NCBI RefSeq assembly: GCF_031844685.1
Contig: NZ_CP134605.1
Span: 248,001-312,000, forward strand
Direction: 5' to 3'
Source: Streptomyces sp. ITFR-21
GTDB lineage: Bacteria; Actinomycetota; Actinomycetes; Streptomycetales; Streptomycetaceae
DNA length: 64,000 nucleotides
This document shows positions 9,110 through 17,353 of the stretch, one piece after another. Every line of letters begins with the position of its first letter. The stretch's first letter is position 1. The translations under genes were made by a program, and so were the position numbers. The notes beneath the pieces were generated by a model. That model had not been told where the DNA came from, did not search any database, and worked only from the letters and a program-made list of their open reading frames with translations.

Positions 9110-9364
9110 GACCCGGCAGCAGGATGTCCGGTGCCTGCCGGCGGCCGCCCCGGTGACGGTGTGACAGCCGTCGCCGGTCGGGGTGAGAGTCCACGGCTGG
9201 TCGGCGGCCCCGGTGACGGTCTGCCCGACGATCGCCGTGCCGTCGGCAGTGCCGGCCCCGCCGGTGTCCGAGGCCAGGCCGCTGTCGCCGTTGACGACCT
9301 CGTAGGTTCCCGACAGGTTGGTCGCCGTGCCCGGCGTGATCTGGAGGCGGCCGCACTGGGCCCC
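9110..9364 (-). pseudogene. Remnant of a ricin-type beta-trefoil lectin domain
   Basis: The minus strand between the fucosidase and the second lacI-like gene reads GTYEVVNGDSGLASDTGGAG and continues to DQPWTLTPTGDG, the repeat pattern of RICIN/CBM13 domains (residue-ladder YxxxNxxSGLxxD followed by QxW-like DQPW). A TAG stop at 9367-9365 directly precedes it and no start codon or catalytic domain is attached. About 85 residues survive. It is probably the debris of a carbohydrate-active enzyme formerly encoded on this strand. The identification rests on motif reading only. Confidence 0.55.
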
Positions 9365-9390
9365 CTAGCACCCGCCGGCGCCGTGAAACC

Positions 9391-9406
9391 ATGCTTGCGC
9401 ACCCAT
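9391..9406. promoter_or_regulatory. LacI-type operator, site E (weak)
   Basis: ATGCTTGCGCACCCAT keeps the TTGCGCA core of the shared palindrome but has three changes. It lies about 100 bp before the second lacI-like gene, consistent with autoregulation or cross-regulation by its paralogue. Confidence 0.5.
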
Positions 9407-9508
9407 ACTCTCCTGCGCTACCCGGCCGGACACCGCGCAACGCCTACAATCAGGCGATCGGCCGCCGGAGGCGCGGCCGGTCCGTGGGCAGCGAGGTGTG
9501 CGACCGCA

Positions 9509-10594
9509 GTGGAGAAGAACACGGAGACCGGCCCGGCCGACGGAGAGCCGCGCCCCCGCGCCGAGGGTCCTCGGCCGCAGCGCAAGCGGGGCGCGTCGAT
9601 GGCGGATGTGGCACAGCTGGCCGGCGTGTCCTCGCAGACGGTCTCCCGCGTCTCCAACGGCTTTCCGGGGGTCGTGGAGTCGACCCGACAGCAGGTGCGG
9701 GCGGCGATGAAGGAGTTGGGCTACCGGCCCAACAGCGCGGCCCGCGCGCTGAAGCGAGGTGAGTTCCGCACCCTGGGCGTGATCTTGTTCAACATGTCCA
9801 CCACAGGGAACATGCGCACCCTGGAAGCCGTCTCCCTGTCCGCCGCACAGGAGGGGTACGCCACCACGCTGATGCCGGTGACCGTGCCGTCACAGGACGA
9901 GGTGCGCGGCGCGTTCACCCGGCTCGGTGAGCTCGCCGTCGACGGCGTCGTCCTGCTGATGGAGGTGCATCTGCTCGACGCCGCGATGGTTTCACTGCCG
10001 CCGAACGCACAGGTCGTCGTGGTCGACTCCAACGCCGGGGACCGCTACTGCGTGGTCGACACCGATCAGGCCGGCGGCGCCAGGGCCGCGGTGCGGCACC
10101 TGCTCGGCCTCGGGCACAGGACGGTCTGGCACGTGGCGGGCCCGGAGGGTTCCTACTCGGCCGAGCGGCGGGTGGAGACCTGGCGCGAGACGCTGACCGA
10201 GGCCGGGTGCGGGATCCCGGAGCCGCTGCGCGGCGACTGGTCGGCGGAGTCCGGCTACCGCGCCGGCCGCCGGATCGCCGAGGACCCGGACTGCACGGCG
10301 GTCTTCGCCGCGAACGACCAGATGGCCCTGGGGGTACTGCGCGCGCTGCACGAACACGGACGCCGGGTACCCGAGGACATCAGCGTGGTCGGCTTCGACG
10401 ACCTCCCGGAGTCCTCGTCCTTCATGCCGCCGCTGACCACGGTGCACCAGGACTTCTCCGAGGTCGGGCGGCGCTGCGTGGAGAGCGTACTGCGCCAGAT
10501 CCGCAACGACACGGCGGAGAAGGGCACCACCCTCGTGCCGACCCGCCTGGTCGTCCGGAGCAGCACCGCACCGCCCATCGGACACCGCCCGTAG
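9509..10594 (+). CDS. LacI-family transcriptional regulator 2
   Basis: A 361-residue LacI/GalR-type regulator, clearly paralogous to the protein at 2778-3857: both share the RGASMADVA-LAGVSSQTVS recognition region, GYRPNSAARALKRGEFRTLG hinge and PPLTTVHQDF tail. The HTH starts at about residue 31. Effector-domain differences (for example VPSQDEVRGAF against VPTQTGVRGAF) are modest, suggesting a recent duplication with slightly altered inducer choice. GTG 9509 is chosen to match the paralogue; no strong ribosome-binding site is seen. It is followed by the beta-galactosidase gene in the same direction, after a hairpin and a new promoter region. Because the recognition helices are almost identical, both regulators probably bind the same five operators. 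Confidence 0.92.
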   Translation: MEKNTETGPADGEPRPRAEGPRPQRKRGASMADVAQLAGVSSQTVSRVSNGFPGVVESTRQQVRAAMKELGYRPNSAARALKRGEFRTLGVILFNMSTTGNMRTLEAVSLSAAQEGYATTLMPVTVPSQDEVRGAFTRLGELAVDGVVLLMEVHLLDAAMVSLPPNAQVVVVDSNAGDRYCVVDTDQAGGARAAVRHLLGLGHRTVWHVAGPEGSYSAERRVETWRETLTEAGCGIPEPLRGDWSAESGYRAGRRIAEDPDCTAVFAANDQMALGVLRALHEHGRRVPEDISVVGFDDLPESSSFMPPLTTVHQDFSEVGRRCVESVLRQIRNDTAEKGTTLVPTRLVVRSSTAPPIGHRP

Positions 10595-10615
10595 CCGCCG
10601 GCCCCCCGCCGGCGG
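10595..10615 (+). terminator. Hairpin after lacI-like gene 2
   Basis: CCGCCGG (10595-10601) pairs with CCGGCGG (10609-10615) around a C-rich loop, immediately after the stop codon. It probably separates the regulator message from the beta-galactosidase unit. Confidence 0.4.
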
Positions 10616-10643
10616 TGTCCGTTCGCCCCCGCACCCCTGCGTC

Positions 10644-10681
10644 TTGACACATCAGAAGCGCCTAGTCAGACTCACTATACT
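10644..10681 (+). promoter_or_regulatory. Putative promoter of the beta-galactosidase gene
   Basis: A good -10, TATACT, is at 10676-10681. The consensus -35 TTGACA at 10644-10649 is too far away (26-bp gap) to pair with it normally, so either the promoter uses a poor -35 nearer to 10655 or the two boxes belong to different promoters. The operator at 10684-10699 would overlap the start site set by TATACT. Confidence 0.4.
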
Positions 10682-10683
10682 TG

Positions 10684-10699
10684 ATGGTTGCGTAAACAT
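10684..10699. promoter_or_regulatory. LacI-type operator, site D
   Basis: ATGGTTGCGTAAACAT differs from the ideal palindrome at two positions. It starts two bases after the TATACT box and 41 bp before the GH35 start codon, the position expected for direct repression. Confidence 0.75.
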
Positions 10700-10739
10700 A
10701 GATCTTGAGTTCCCGCCTGACGTAGAGGACCACCACCCC

Positions 10740-12500
10740 ATGCCCACTTTGCGTGTCGAACGAGACGGCTTCCGTCTCGACGGAGAGGCGTTCCGCATCA
10801 TCTCCGGCGGCCTGCACTACTTCCGAGTGCATCCCGACCAGTGGCGGGACCGGCTGCGCAAGGCCCGGCTGCTGGGGCTGAACGCGGTGGACACCTACAT
10901 ACCGTGGAACCTCCACCAGCCGCGTCCGGACCACTGGCGGTGGGACGGCGGCCTCGACCTCACCGCCTTCCTCGACCTTGCCCGGGAGGAGGGCCTGCAC
11001 GTGCTCCTGCGCCCGGGGCCGTACATCTGCGCCGAGTGGGAGGGCGGCGGCCTGCCGTCCTGGCTGCTGGCCGATCCCGACATCAGGCTGCGCAGCACCG
11101 ACCCGCGCTACCTGGCCGCTGTGGACGACTACTTCGACGAACTCCTGCCCCGGGTGCTGCCGTATCTGGGCCCGCGGGGCGGGCCGGTGCTGGCCGTCCA
11201 GGTGGAGAACGAGTTCGGGGCCTTCAGCGACGGTTCCGAGGACGACACCGCCTACCTCACCCATCTGGTCACCGGGCTGCGCGAACGCGGTGTGGACGTA
11301 CCGCTGTTCACCTGCGACCAGCCCTCCGACCTGACCCGCGGCAGCGTGCCCGGTGTGCTGAGCACCGCGAACTTCGGCTCCGGCGCGGCCACGCACCTGC
11401 CCGCGTTGCGGGCGCACCAGCCCGAGGGGCCGCTGATGTGCGCCGAGTTCTGGAACGGCTGGTTCGACCGCTGGGGCGGTGTGCACGTCGTACGCCCGGC
11501 GGCCGACGCCGCCGCCGAACTGGACACCATGCTGGCGGCGGGTGCGAGCGTCAACCTGTACATGTTCCACGGCGGCACCAACTTCGGCTTCACCAACGGC
11601 GCCAACGACAAGCACACCTACCGGCCCACGGTCACCTCCTACGACTACGACGCCCCGCTGGACGAAGCCGGCGACCCCACCGCGAAGTTCACCGCCTTCC
11701 GGGAGGTCATCGCCCGCTACGCGCCCGTCTCGGACGCGCCGCTGCCCGAACCGTCGAAGAAGCTGAACCTGCTGGGCGTCGAACTGACCGAGCAGGCGGC
11801 GCTGTTCGCCGATCTCGACCTGCTGGGCGCGGCCGAGTCCGCCGACCGGCCGCTGACCATGGAGGAGCTGGGCCAGGACTTCGGCTTCGTGCTCTACGAG
11901 ACCCGGCTCGACACACCCGGCCGCACCCTGCTGCACGCTCCGGGCGTACGCGACCGCGCCCAGGTCTTCCTCGACGGCCAGCCGGTCGGCGTGCTGGAGC
12001 GTGAGAGCCATGAGCACACCCTCGCCTTCACCGTACCGGCGGGCGGCGCGGCCCTCACCCTGCTGGTGGAGAACCAGGGCCGGGTCAACTACGGCCGTGG
12101 CATCCACGACCGCAAGGGTCTGATCGGACCGGTCACCGTCAACGGCGCTCCCGCCACCGGCGGTTGGCGCAGCCGCCCGCTGCCGCTCGACGACCTCGGC
12201 GGCCTGCGCTTCGGCCCGGCCGCACCCGGCGTCGGACCGGCCTTCCACCGTGGCGCCTTTGAGGTGGCCGGACCCGCCGACACGTACCTGGACCTGTCAG
12301 GATGGACGAAGGGCTGCGCCTGGATCAACGGCTTCGCGCTGGGCCGCTACTGGTCCCGCGGCCCGCAACAGCGGCTGTACGTGCCCGGACCGGTGCTGCG
12401 CGCGGGTGCCAACGACGTCGTCCTGCTCGAACTGCACGCGGCCGCCCGGACCTCGGTGGACCTGCGGGACGCACCGGACCTCGGCCCCGCTGAGGAGTGA
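10740..12500 (+). CDS. Beta-galactosidase, glycoside hydrolase family 35
   Basis: A 586-residue GH35 enzyme. The TIM-barrel start reads ISGGLHYFRVHPDQWRDRLR, followed by GLNAVDTYIPWNLHQP and the RPGPYICAEWEGGGLPSWLL signature. The acid/base glutamate is at about residue 158 in VQVENEFGAF and the nucleophile at about 236 in CAEFWNGWFDRWGG. C-terminal beta-jelly-roll domains end with a SGWTKGCAWINGFALGRYW galactose-binding fold motif. There is no signal peptide, so it acts in the cytoplasm on imported oligosaccharides. ATG 10740 is used; frames upstream of it contain the operator and promoter. Together with the fucosidase, it suggests a substrate bearing both fucose and beta-galactose, for example xyloglucan side chains or host-type glycans (inference). 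Confidence 0.93.
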   Translation: MPTLRVERDGFRLDGEAFRIISGGLHYFRVHPDQWRDRLRKARLLGLNAVDTYIPWNLHQPRPDHWRWDGGLDLTAFLDLAREEGLHVLLRPGPYICAEWEGGGLPSWLLADPDIRLRSTDPRYLAAVDDYFDELLPRVLPYLGPRGGPVLAVQVENEFGAFSDGSEDDTAYLTHLVTGLRERGVDVPLFTCDQPSDLTRGSVPGVLSTANFGSGAATHLPALRAHQPEGPLMCAEFWNGWFDRWGGVHVVRPAADAAAELDTMLAAGASVNLYMFHGGTNFGFTNGANDKHTYRPTVTSYDYDAPLDEAGDPTAKFTAFREVIARYAPVSDAPLPEPSKKLNLLGVELTEQAALFADLDLLGAAESADRPLTMEELGQDFGFVLYETRLDTPGRTLLHAPGVRDRAQVFLDGQPVGVLERESHEHTLAFTVPAGGAALTLLVENQGRVNYGRGIHDRKGLIGPVTVNGAPATGGWRSRPLPLDDLGGLRFGPAAPGVGPAFHRGAFEVAGPADTYLDLSGWTKGCAWINGFALGRYWSRGPQQRLYVPGPVLRAGANDVVLLELHAAARTSVDLRDAPDLGPAEE

Positions 12501-12507
12501 ACCAGGG

Positions 12508-12678
12508 CGTGTCTGACGGGTATCGGTATCTGCCCGGCAGGGCGGGGACTGCGGCGTCCGGTGCGCGCGCTCGCAAGGCGGAGGGACGTCCTCGGCACAG
12601 GCCCCGCCCGGACCAACCCGGCGACACGGCGAGCACGCGCACCGGACGCCCCGGACCAGGCAGGATTCGTCGGACACG
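12508..12678. repeat. Large nested inverted-repeat element
   Basis: An element of about 170 bp with two nested pairs of arms. The outer arms are CGTGTCTGACG (12508-12518) and its near complement at 12668-12678, 10 of 11 matching. The inner arms are 22 bp, at 12553-12574 and 12629-12650, with one mismatch. It starts eight bases after the beta-galactosidase stop codon. The layout resembles the non-coding palindromic elements scattered through Streptomyces genomes; it may act as a terminator, a MITE-like element or both. It differs in sequence from the repeat family at 18.3, 29.3 and 34.6 kb. Confidence 0.65.
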
Positions 12679-13183
12679 GCCCAGAAGCGACGGCGCCCGC
12701 CTGTCGCCGGCAGGCGGCACCCTGGCTTCGGCACCCATCGCCCGGCAGGGGGAAACTCCGTCTGCGAAGCAGGACAGGTGCGCAACCGTCCTGCTGGAGA
12801 CCCTCCCCCTTGATCCGCCCGGCGTCCGCGGCACCCCGATTCCGAGGACGGCGCGATGAGCCGGCGACGACCAGCCGGGGAGCACTACCTCGACCCCTGC
12901 CCCCGGGAGTTCGAAGGCCGCGGGTCCCCGCGCAGCGCACCGCGCGGGCGGCACACCGGGAACGACCGGCCGAAGGCGGCGCGCGGTTCGGCCCGCGCTG
13001 CCATGTCCCGCTCCAGGCGGCGGCCCTCACGGACTCGCTGGAACCGGGCGAACACTCCTGCACCGCGGGACATGCCTACGTCGCCGGTGAGTTGACCACG
13101 GGCGACGAGGGCCCGCCCGTCCGCCGCGGGGGCCGGCGGCGGGACCGCCGGCTGAGGGCCGCTTCCCGCCGGGCGCCCGGCGG
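12679..13183. other. Intergenic, no supported gene
   Basis: Open frames exist on both strands but are Arg/Pro-rich and lack recognisable motifs. A short plus-strand stretch near 13020-13115 (LEPGEHSCTAGHAYVAGELT) reads somewhat like protein, so this may be further debris. Nothing here can be named. Confidence 0.4.
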
Positions 13184-13825
13184 TCAGCCCGCGGGCTGGG
13201 TCGTGGTGGCGATCGCCGCGGTGTGACGGGCGGAGTCACGGAAGGTGGAGACCCCGAGACCGGCCAGGAAGCCCTCCAGCGCGAAGATCCCCGCACCGGG
13301 GCTGACCGGGTTGCCGATAAGCGTCGGCATCTCGGTGCGGGTGGCGTTGAAGGTGCGGTCGAAGGTGTGCTGTGCGGCCGTCTCCGCCGCCGCGGGCACC
13401 AGCCGGGGACCGGGCAGTTCGGTGACCCAGCCGCCCACCACGGTCACTGCGGGGTTGAGCATGTTGATCAGGTTGGCGATGCCCACTCCGCGGTACCGGG
13501 CGGTCTGCCGCAGCACCGCACCCGCGGTCTCGTCGCCGCGGGCCAGTCCCCCGGCGAGCGCGGCGACGGTGGCCGCCTGGTCCTCGGCCCGCAGCGGCCG
13601 GCTGTCCGGCACGTACTCCCGCAGCTGCTGCACGATGCCGCGCGCGCCCACGTACGCTTCCAGGCAGCCGCGGTTCCCGCACCGGCACGGTCGCCCGTCG
13701 ATGACGACCGCCGCGTGGCCCCGTTCGCCGGCCGCGATGCCGGTGCCCCGGACCAGAGCGCCGCTGACCGCGAGCCCGGCGCCGGCTCCGGCACCGATGG
13801 TGAGCACCGCGAGGTCGAGTTCTCG
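13184..13825 (-). pseudogene. ROK-family protein, C-terminal part only
   Basis: About 213 residues of a ROK (repressor/ORF/sugar kinase) protein. The retained part begins at LDLAVLTIGAGAGAGL, contains the metal-binding CRCGNRGCLEAYVG motif and ends with the family C-terminus (INMLNPAVTVVGGW, then PGAGIFALEGFLAGLG). The N-terminal half, with the ATP-binding DxGxT motif or the regulator HTH, is missing. Directly upstream the sequence changes at about 13823 to a GH43-like fragment in another frame. The long minus-strand frame around it is an artefact of high GC. The gene is therefore a truncated remnant, probably once a sugar kinase or repressor of this locus. Confidence 0.75.
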
Positions 13826-13950
13826 TAGTGCGCGATGAGCACGTACTTCCGGGTGCTCGCGTTGTAGATGACCTTGATCCGCTCCAGGTGGTTGCCCGAC
13901 GCGGTCGACAGGTCGGCGGCGGGCTTGCCGTCCAGGACAGGCTCCGGTGG
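13823..13950 (-). pseudogene. Fragment of a GH43-like glycoside hydrolase
   Basis: The minus strand reads EPVLDGKPAADLSTASGNHL and then ERIKVIYNASTRKYVLIAHY. The (R)xKVIYNxxTxKYVxxxHxxN pattern is typical of family 43-like five-bladed beta-propeller enzymes. Only about 42 residues remain, joined in a different frame to the truncated ROK gene. The junction near 13823 looks like a deletion or recombination point. Confidence 0.5.
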
Positions 13951-14127
13951 AGCCGGCTCGGATCGACATCGCCACGCGGCGGGCCCTCGGTATCCGCGCG
14001 GCGGCCCGCCGTCCCCGCGGAGCCGGCCGGCCGGCGTCCGGGCGGTCGCACCGACGCGGCCCGGCGGCTGGACCACAATGGACGGGTGATCGCGATTTCC
14101 CCGCCACTGGCCGAGGAGGAACTGACA

Positions 14128-14184
14128 TTGATCGAGCAGTACGGCATCCACAAAACCGGTTTCTGTGCGCAGTGCCGTGGCTGA
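14128..14184 (+). CDS. Possible short leader peptide
   Basis: TTG 14128, preceded by GAGGAG at 14113-14118, opens an 18-codon frame [18 protein letters not shown] ending at TGA 14182-14184. A longer version could start at GTG 14086. Its end overlaps the start of the flavin monooxygenase gene, so it could couple or attenuate its translation; the two cysteines near the end would fit a sulfur-responsive leader. No known family is recognised and it may be chance. Confidence 0.25.
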   Translation: MIEQYGIHKTGFCAQCRG

Positions 14185-15355
14185 CGCCGCGCCCCGGGGC
14201 GCGCACGGGGTGGGGGCGGGGGTCGAGGACGGCCGGCCGTTCCGGCTCGCGTTCCTGCTGCACCTCGACAACGGCCAGGCGCCCGCTGCGGCGTACCGCG
14301 AGGCCGTCGACCTGTTCGTCGCGGCGGAGGAGCTGGGCTACGACTCCGGCTGGGTGATCCAGCGGCACTTCCGGCAGGGGAACGAGCACGTCTCGGCGCC
14401 GCTGGTGCTGCTCGCCGCCGTCGCCGAGCGCACCCGCCGCATCCGGCTGGGCACCGGCGTTCTGGTGCTGCCCCTGGAGGATCCGCTCAAGGTGGCCGAG
14501 GACGCCGCGCTGCTGGACGAGCTGAGCGGCGGGCGGCTCGAACTGGGCGTCGGCTCGGGACCCTTCCCCGGTGCGTGGGAGGCGTTCGGCAAGGATCCCG
14601 GCGCCCGGCACCGGCTCTTCGACGCCGCTGTCGACCGGCTGCACGACGTACTCGCCGGGGCCCCGGTCAACTCGCTCGGCGAGGTTCTCCACCCGCCCGC
14701 GCCCGGACTGCGGCAACGGGTGTGGCAGGCCACCACCAGCGACCCGGCGCTCGCCGTGGGGGCGGCCGTGCGCGCCGCGCGGGCCGGCGACGGCCTGCAG
14801 CTGTCCCGGTCGACCGGGTGGGCCCCGCAGCACAGCCGGGAGCGGCAGGCCGAGTTGGTCGCGGCGTACCGCGACGCGTGGTCCTCGGCGCAGGGCTTGC
14901 CGCGGATACAGGTGTCGCGGGCGGTCTACCCGGCCCCGGACCGCGCCGCCGCCGTCCGGGCCGTCGCCCCGGGGGTCCGCCGCTGGCAGTCGTGGTTCCC
15001 GGGCCGGGAGGACGGCGCGCGGCTGAGTGTCGAGGAGTACCTGGACCACGACCGGGCCCTGCTCGGCCCCGCGGAGCTGATCGCGGAACGGCTGGCCGCC
15101 GACCCGGCGCTGGCCGCCGGTACGGACCTGCTGGTCAGCTTCGTGCCCGGGGTACCGGAGTTCGCCGAGCACCTCAGGCTGCTGCGGTCCGCCGCCGAGG
15201 ACGTCGCGCCGCTGCTCGGCTGGCGGCCGGCGGCGGAACGGACGACGGCGCCGGGGCGGCAGGCCCCGCCCGGCGCGGGCACCCCGGCCGCGGGCGGCCC
15301 CCGTTCGGACCCGCCGGGCGCCCCCGGCGCGGCCGGAAAGGAGCGCACCCCGTGA
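14177..15355 (+). CDS. LLM-class flavin-dependent monooxygenase
   Basis: A 392-residue luciferase-like (bacterial luciferase/alkanesulfonate monooxygenase superfamily) protein. The fold is shown by [10 protein letters not shown] at the first strand, the [15 protein letters not shown] segment, [20 protein letters not shown] and [20 protein letters not shown]. It would use reduced FMN from a separate reductase. The last 40 residues are a Pro/Gly/Ala-rich tail of no known role. GTG 14177 is used, with GTG 14165 four codons earlier as an alternative; both overlap the possible leader peptide. A second LLM gene follows 217 bp downstream, so the two may form a sulfonate- or organosulfur-use pair, although no transporter or reductase gene is adjacent. 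Confidence 0.88.
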   Translation: MADAAPRGAHGVGAGVEDGRPFRLAFLLHLDNGQAPAAAYREAVDLFVAAEELGYDSGWVIQRHFRQGNEHVSAPLVLLAAVAERTRRIRLGTGVLVLPLEDPLKVAEDAALLDELSGGRLELGVGSGPFPGAWEAFGKDPGARHRLFDAAVDRLHDVLAGAPVNSLGEVLHPPAPGLRQRVWQATTSDPALAVGAAVRAARAGDGLQLSRSTGWAPQHSRERQAELVAAYRDAWSSAQGLPRIQVSRAVYPAPDRAAAVRAVAPGVRRWQSWFPGREDGARLSVEEYLDHDRALLGPAELIAERLAADPALAAGTDLLVSFVPGVPEFAEHLRLLRSAAEDVAPLLGWRPAAERTTAPGRQAPPGAGTPAAGGPRSDPPGAPGAAGKERTP

Positions 15356-15572
15356 CCCAGCCGCCCCCGGTCCCGTGCCCGACGGCGGCACGGCGTCCGG
15401 GTACCGCGGGGCGGACCGGCCACTGCGGTCCGCCCGCGTACCCCGGCGCCGAACGGCGTGGGCGGCCGCCGGCGCGACCGCGCCGCCGTCCCCGCAGCCC
15501 GCGCCGCCCCGCCGGCGGAACGCACCCCACCGGTCAGGGCCGTCCTGCCCGGCACCCCATCGGAGCCCTGAC

Positions 15573-16646
15573 ATGAGCCGACAGTTCCTCTGGTACATCC
15601 CCAACACGATCGAGCCCGGCCACCGCGGCGACGACACCAGGACCGGGTGGGGGACGCTCGACTTCTCCGCCGAACTGGCCCGCGCCGCCGAGGACCACGG
15701 CTGGGACGGCGCCCTCATCGGCACCGGGTGGGGCCGGCCCGACACCTTCACCGTGGCCACCGCGCTGGCGGCGCGCACCACCACCTTCCAGCCGCTGGTG
15801 GCGGTCAGGCCGGGCTACTGGCAGCCCGCGCAGTTCGCCGGCGCCGCCGCCACCTTGGACCAGCTCAGCCGGGGACGCCTGCTGGTCAACATCGTCAGCG
15901 GCCTGGACAACGCCGCCGCGTACGGCGACGGGGAGAGCGATCCGGCCCGCCGCTACGACCGCACCCGGGAGTTCCTCCAGCTCGTCCGCCGGCTGTGGAC
16001 CGAGGAGAACGTCACGTACAAGGGCGAGTTCTTCGCCGTGGCGGACTCGACGGTGGGCCCGCGGCCGTACGGCGCCGAGAACGGCCGCACCCCGCGGCTC
16101 TACTTCGGCGGGGCCTCCGCGGCGGCCGAGCGGGTCTCGGCCGCCGAGGCCGATGTCCAGCTGTTCTGGGGCGAGCCGCTGGACGGCGTGGCCGAGCGGG
16201 TCGACCGGCTCAAGGCGCTCGCCGCGTCCGTCGGCCGCACCCACGCGCCGCTGGAGTTCGGTCTGCGGATCACAACCCTGGTCCGGGACACCACCGAGGA
16301 GGCGTGGCGCGACGCCGAGGAGAAGGTGGCCCGGATGGGGGGCCGCAGCGAGTCGACGATGGACAGCGGCCGGCGGCGGGCCGTCGGCCAGCAGCGGCTC
16401 TACGATCTCGCGCGGCGCGGCGAGGTACTGGACACCTGCCTTTACACCGCCCCCGGGCGGTTCGGCGGCGGCGGGGCGGCGACCACCTGGCTGGTCGGCT
16501 CTCCCGACGACGTGGCCGCGGCCCTGCGCAAGTACGGTGAGCTCGGCATCACCCACTTCATCCTGTCCGACACCCCGTACAAGCCGGAGGTGGCGCGGAT
16601 CGGGGACCAGCTGCTGAGCCGCCTGCGGGAGCCGGACCCGGCCTGA
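15573..16646 (+). CDS. Alkanesulfonate monooxygenase-like LLM flavoprotein (SsuD type)
   Basis: A 357-residue protein close to SsuD, the FMNH2-dependent enzyme that splits alkanesulfonates into aldehyde and sulfite. Matching features are the start FLWYIPNTIEPGHRG, the WDGALIGTGWGRPDTF segment, AVRPGYWQPAQFAGAAATLD and GRLLVNIVSGLDNAA. The conserved region TPRLYFGGASAAAERV and the mobile-loop Arg-rich part (MDSGRRRAVGQQRLYDL) are present. ATG 15573 has GGAG about eight bases upstream. The exact substrate cannot be told from sequence; related enzymes act on taurine-like sulfonates, sulfoquinovose or other organosulfur compounds. Confidence 0.88.
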   Translation: MSRQFLWYIPNTIEPGHRGDDTRTGWGTLDFSAELARAAEDHGWDGALIGTGWGRPDTFTVATALAARTTTFQPLVAVRPGYWQPAQFAGAAATLDQLSRGRLLVNIVSGLDNAAAYGDGESDPARRYDRTREFLQLVRRLWTEENVTYKGEFFAVADSTVGPRPYGAENGRTPRLYFGGASAAAERVSAAEADVQLFWGEPLDGVAERVDRLKALAASVGRTHAPLEFGLRITTLVRDTTEEAWRDAEEKVARMGGRSESTMDSGRRRAVGQQRLYDLARRGEVLDTCLYTAPGRFGGGGAATTWLVGSPDDVAAALRKYGELGITHFILSDTPYKPEVARIGDQLLSRLREPDPA

Positions 16647-16847
16647 CCGCCGCTCCCCCGGCGCGACGGCACCCGGACCCCGCCGTCCCTGCCGGCGCGG
16701 GCGCCTGTCGCCGCGGGGTGCGCCGGCGGGCTCTCCCGCGGGCGGCCCCGGGGCCGGGGCCGCCGCGTGGCGGGTTCTGCGGCGGACCGCGCGGGGCGCC
16801 CGGCGCGGGGTCCGTTTCCTTCGGCCGGCGGACCCGTTGGTCGCTTC

Positions 16848-16955
16848 ATGACGGTTCTGACCGAGCGGCTGGTGCCGGACGACCTGTGGCGGATGTTCCG
16901 CCGGGTGGTGCCGGCGACGGAGGTGCGGCGTCCGCGGGGCGGCGGACGCCGCCGC
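16848..16955 (+). pseudogene. Truncated IS5-family transposase (N-terminus)
   Basis: ATG 16848 starts MTVLTERLVPDDLWRMFRRV followed by VPATEVRRPRGGGRRR, the DUF4096-type N-terminus of Streptomyces IS5-group transposases (normally LVPDxLWexxxPLxPxxxxRPQGGGRRR). The homology stops at about 16955, where the sequence becomes the complement of the caspase gene. No DDE catalytic part remains. It marks an old insertion or deletion junction. Confidence 0.65.
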
Positions 16956-16960
16956 GCCGG

Positions 16961-17353
16961 CTACCTCGGCAGTTCGCGGCGGAACCACGCGTACGGTACG
17001 GCGGTGGAGTAGGCCCGGCCCTTGTCGCTGTCGGGCACCGCCGGATACAGATCGCCCCTGTCGTCGAGGAGTCCGTGTCCCGGGTAGAAGACGACGAGCG
17101 TGTCCGCGGCCTCCTGCGCCGCTTCGTGCACGGCGTCGAAGAAGACCGCGGGCGAGGAGGGTTCGAGCACCGTCCGGCAGTGCGATGCGGGCAGGCCCCA
17201 TCCGTCCGGCGACGTCGGCACGTCCTTGAGGTCGGCCACGCTGGTCGCCACCGACGGCAGCGGATGGAGCGTCCGGTACCGGCTGGGGCCGATCAGGACC
17301 GCACGGGAGTCCTTCAGGTCCGGCAGACCCGGCAGCTCCGGCAGGTCCGTCAC
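16961..17353 (-). pseudogene. Truncated caspase-like protein (EACC1-associated type)
   Basis: About 130 residues of a caspase-fold (C14) domain as found in actinobacterial conflict systems. Seen are SRAVLIGPSRYRTLHPLPSV, the helix-strand SVADLKDVPTSPDGWGLPAS and the catalytic histidine motif LVVFYPGHGLL. The domain stops at FRRELPR, just before the expected strand carrying the catalytic cysteine, so it should be inactive. GTG 17353 is a likely start. The break coincides with the transposase fragment, which suggests that insertion-sequence activity removed the 3' end. It lies beside the BREX operon, as expected for a defence island. Confidence 0.7.

Noticed and set aside
13184-15784. Minus-strand frame of 866 codons covering the ROK fragment
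   Set aside because: Only its last ~213 residues resemble a protein family. The rest is antisense to an LLM monooxygenase gene, so it is a GC-driven extension.
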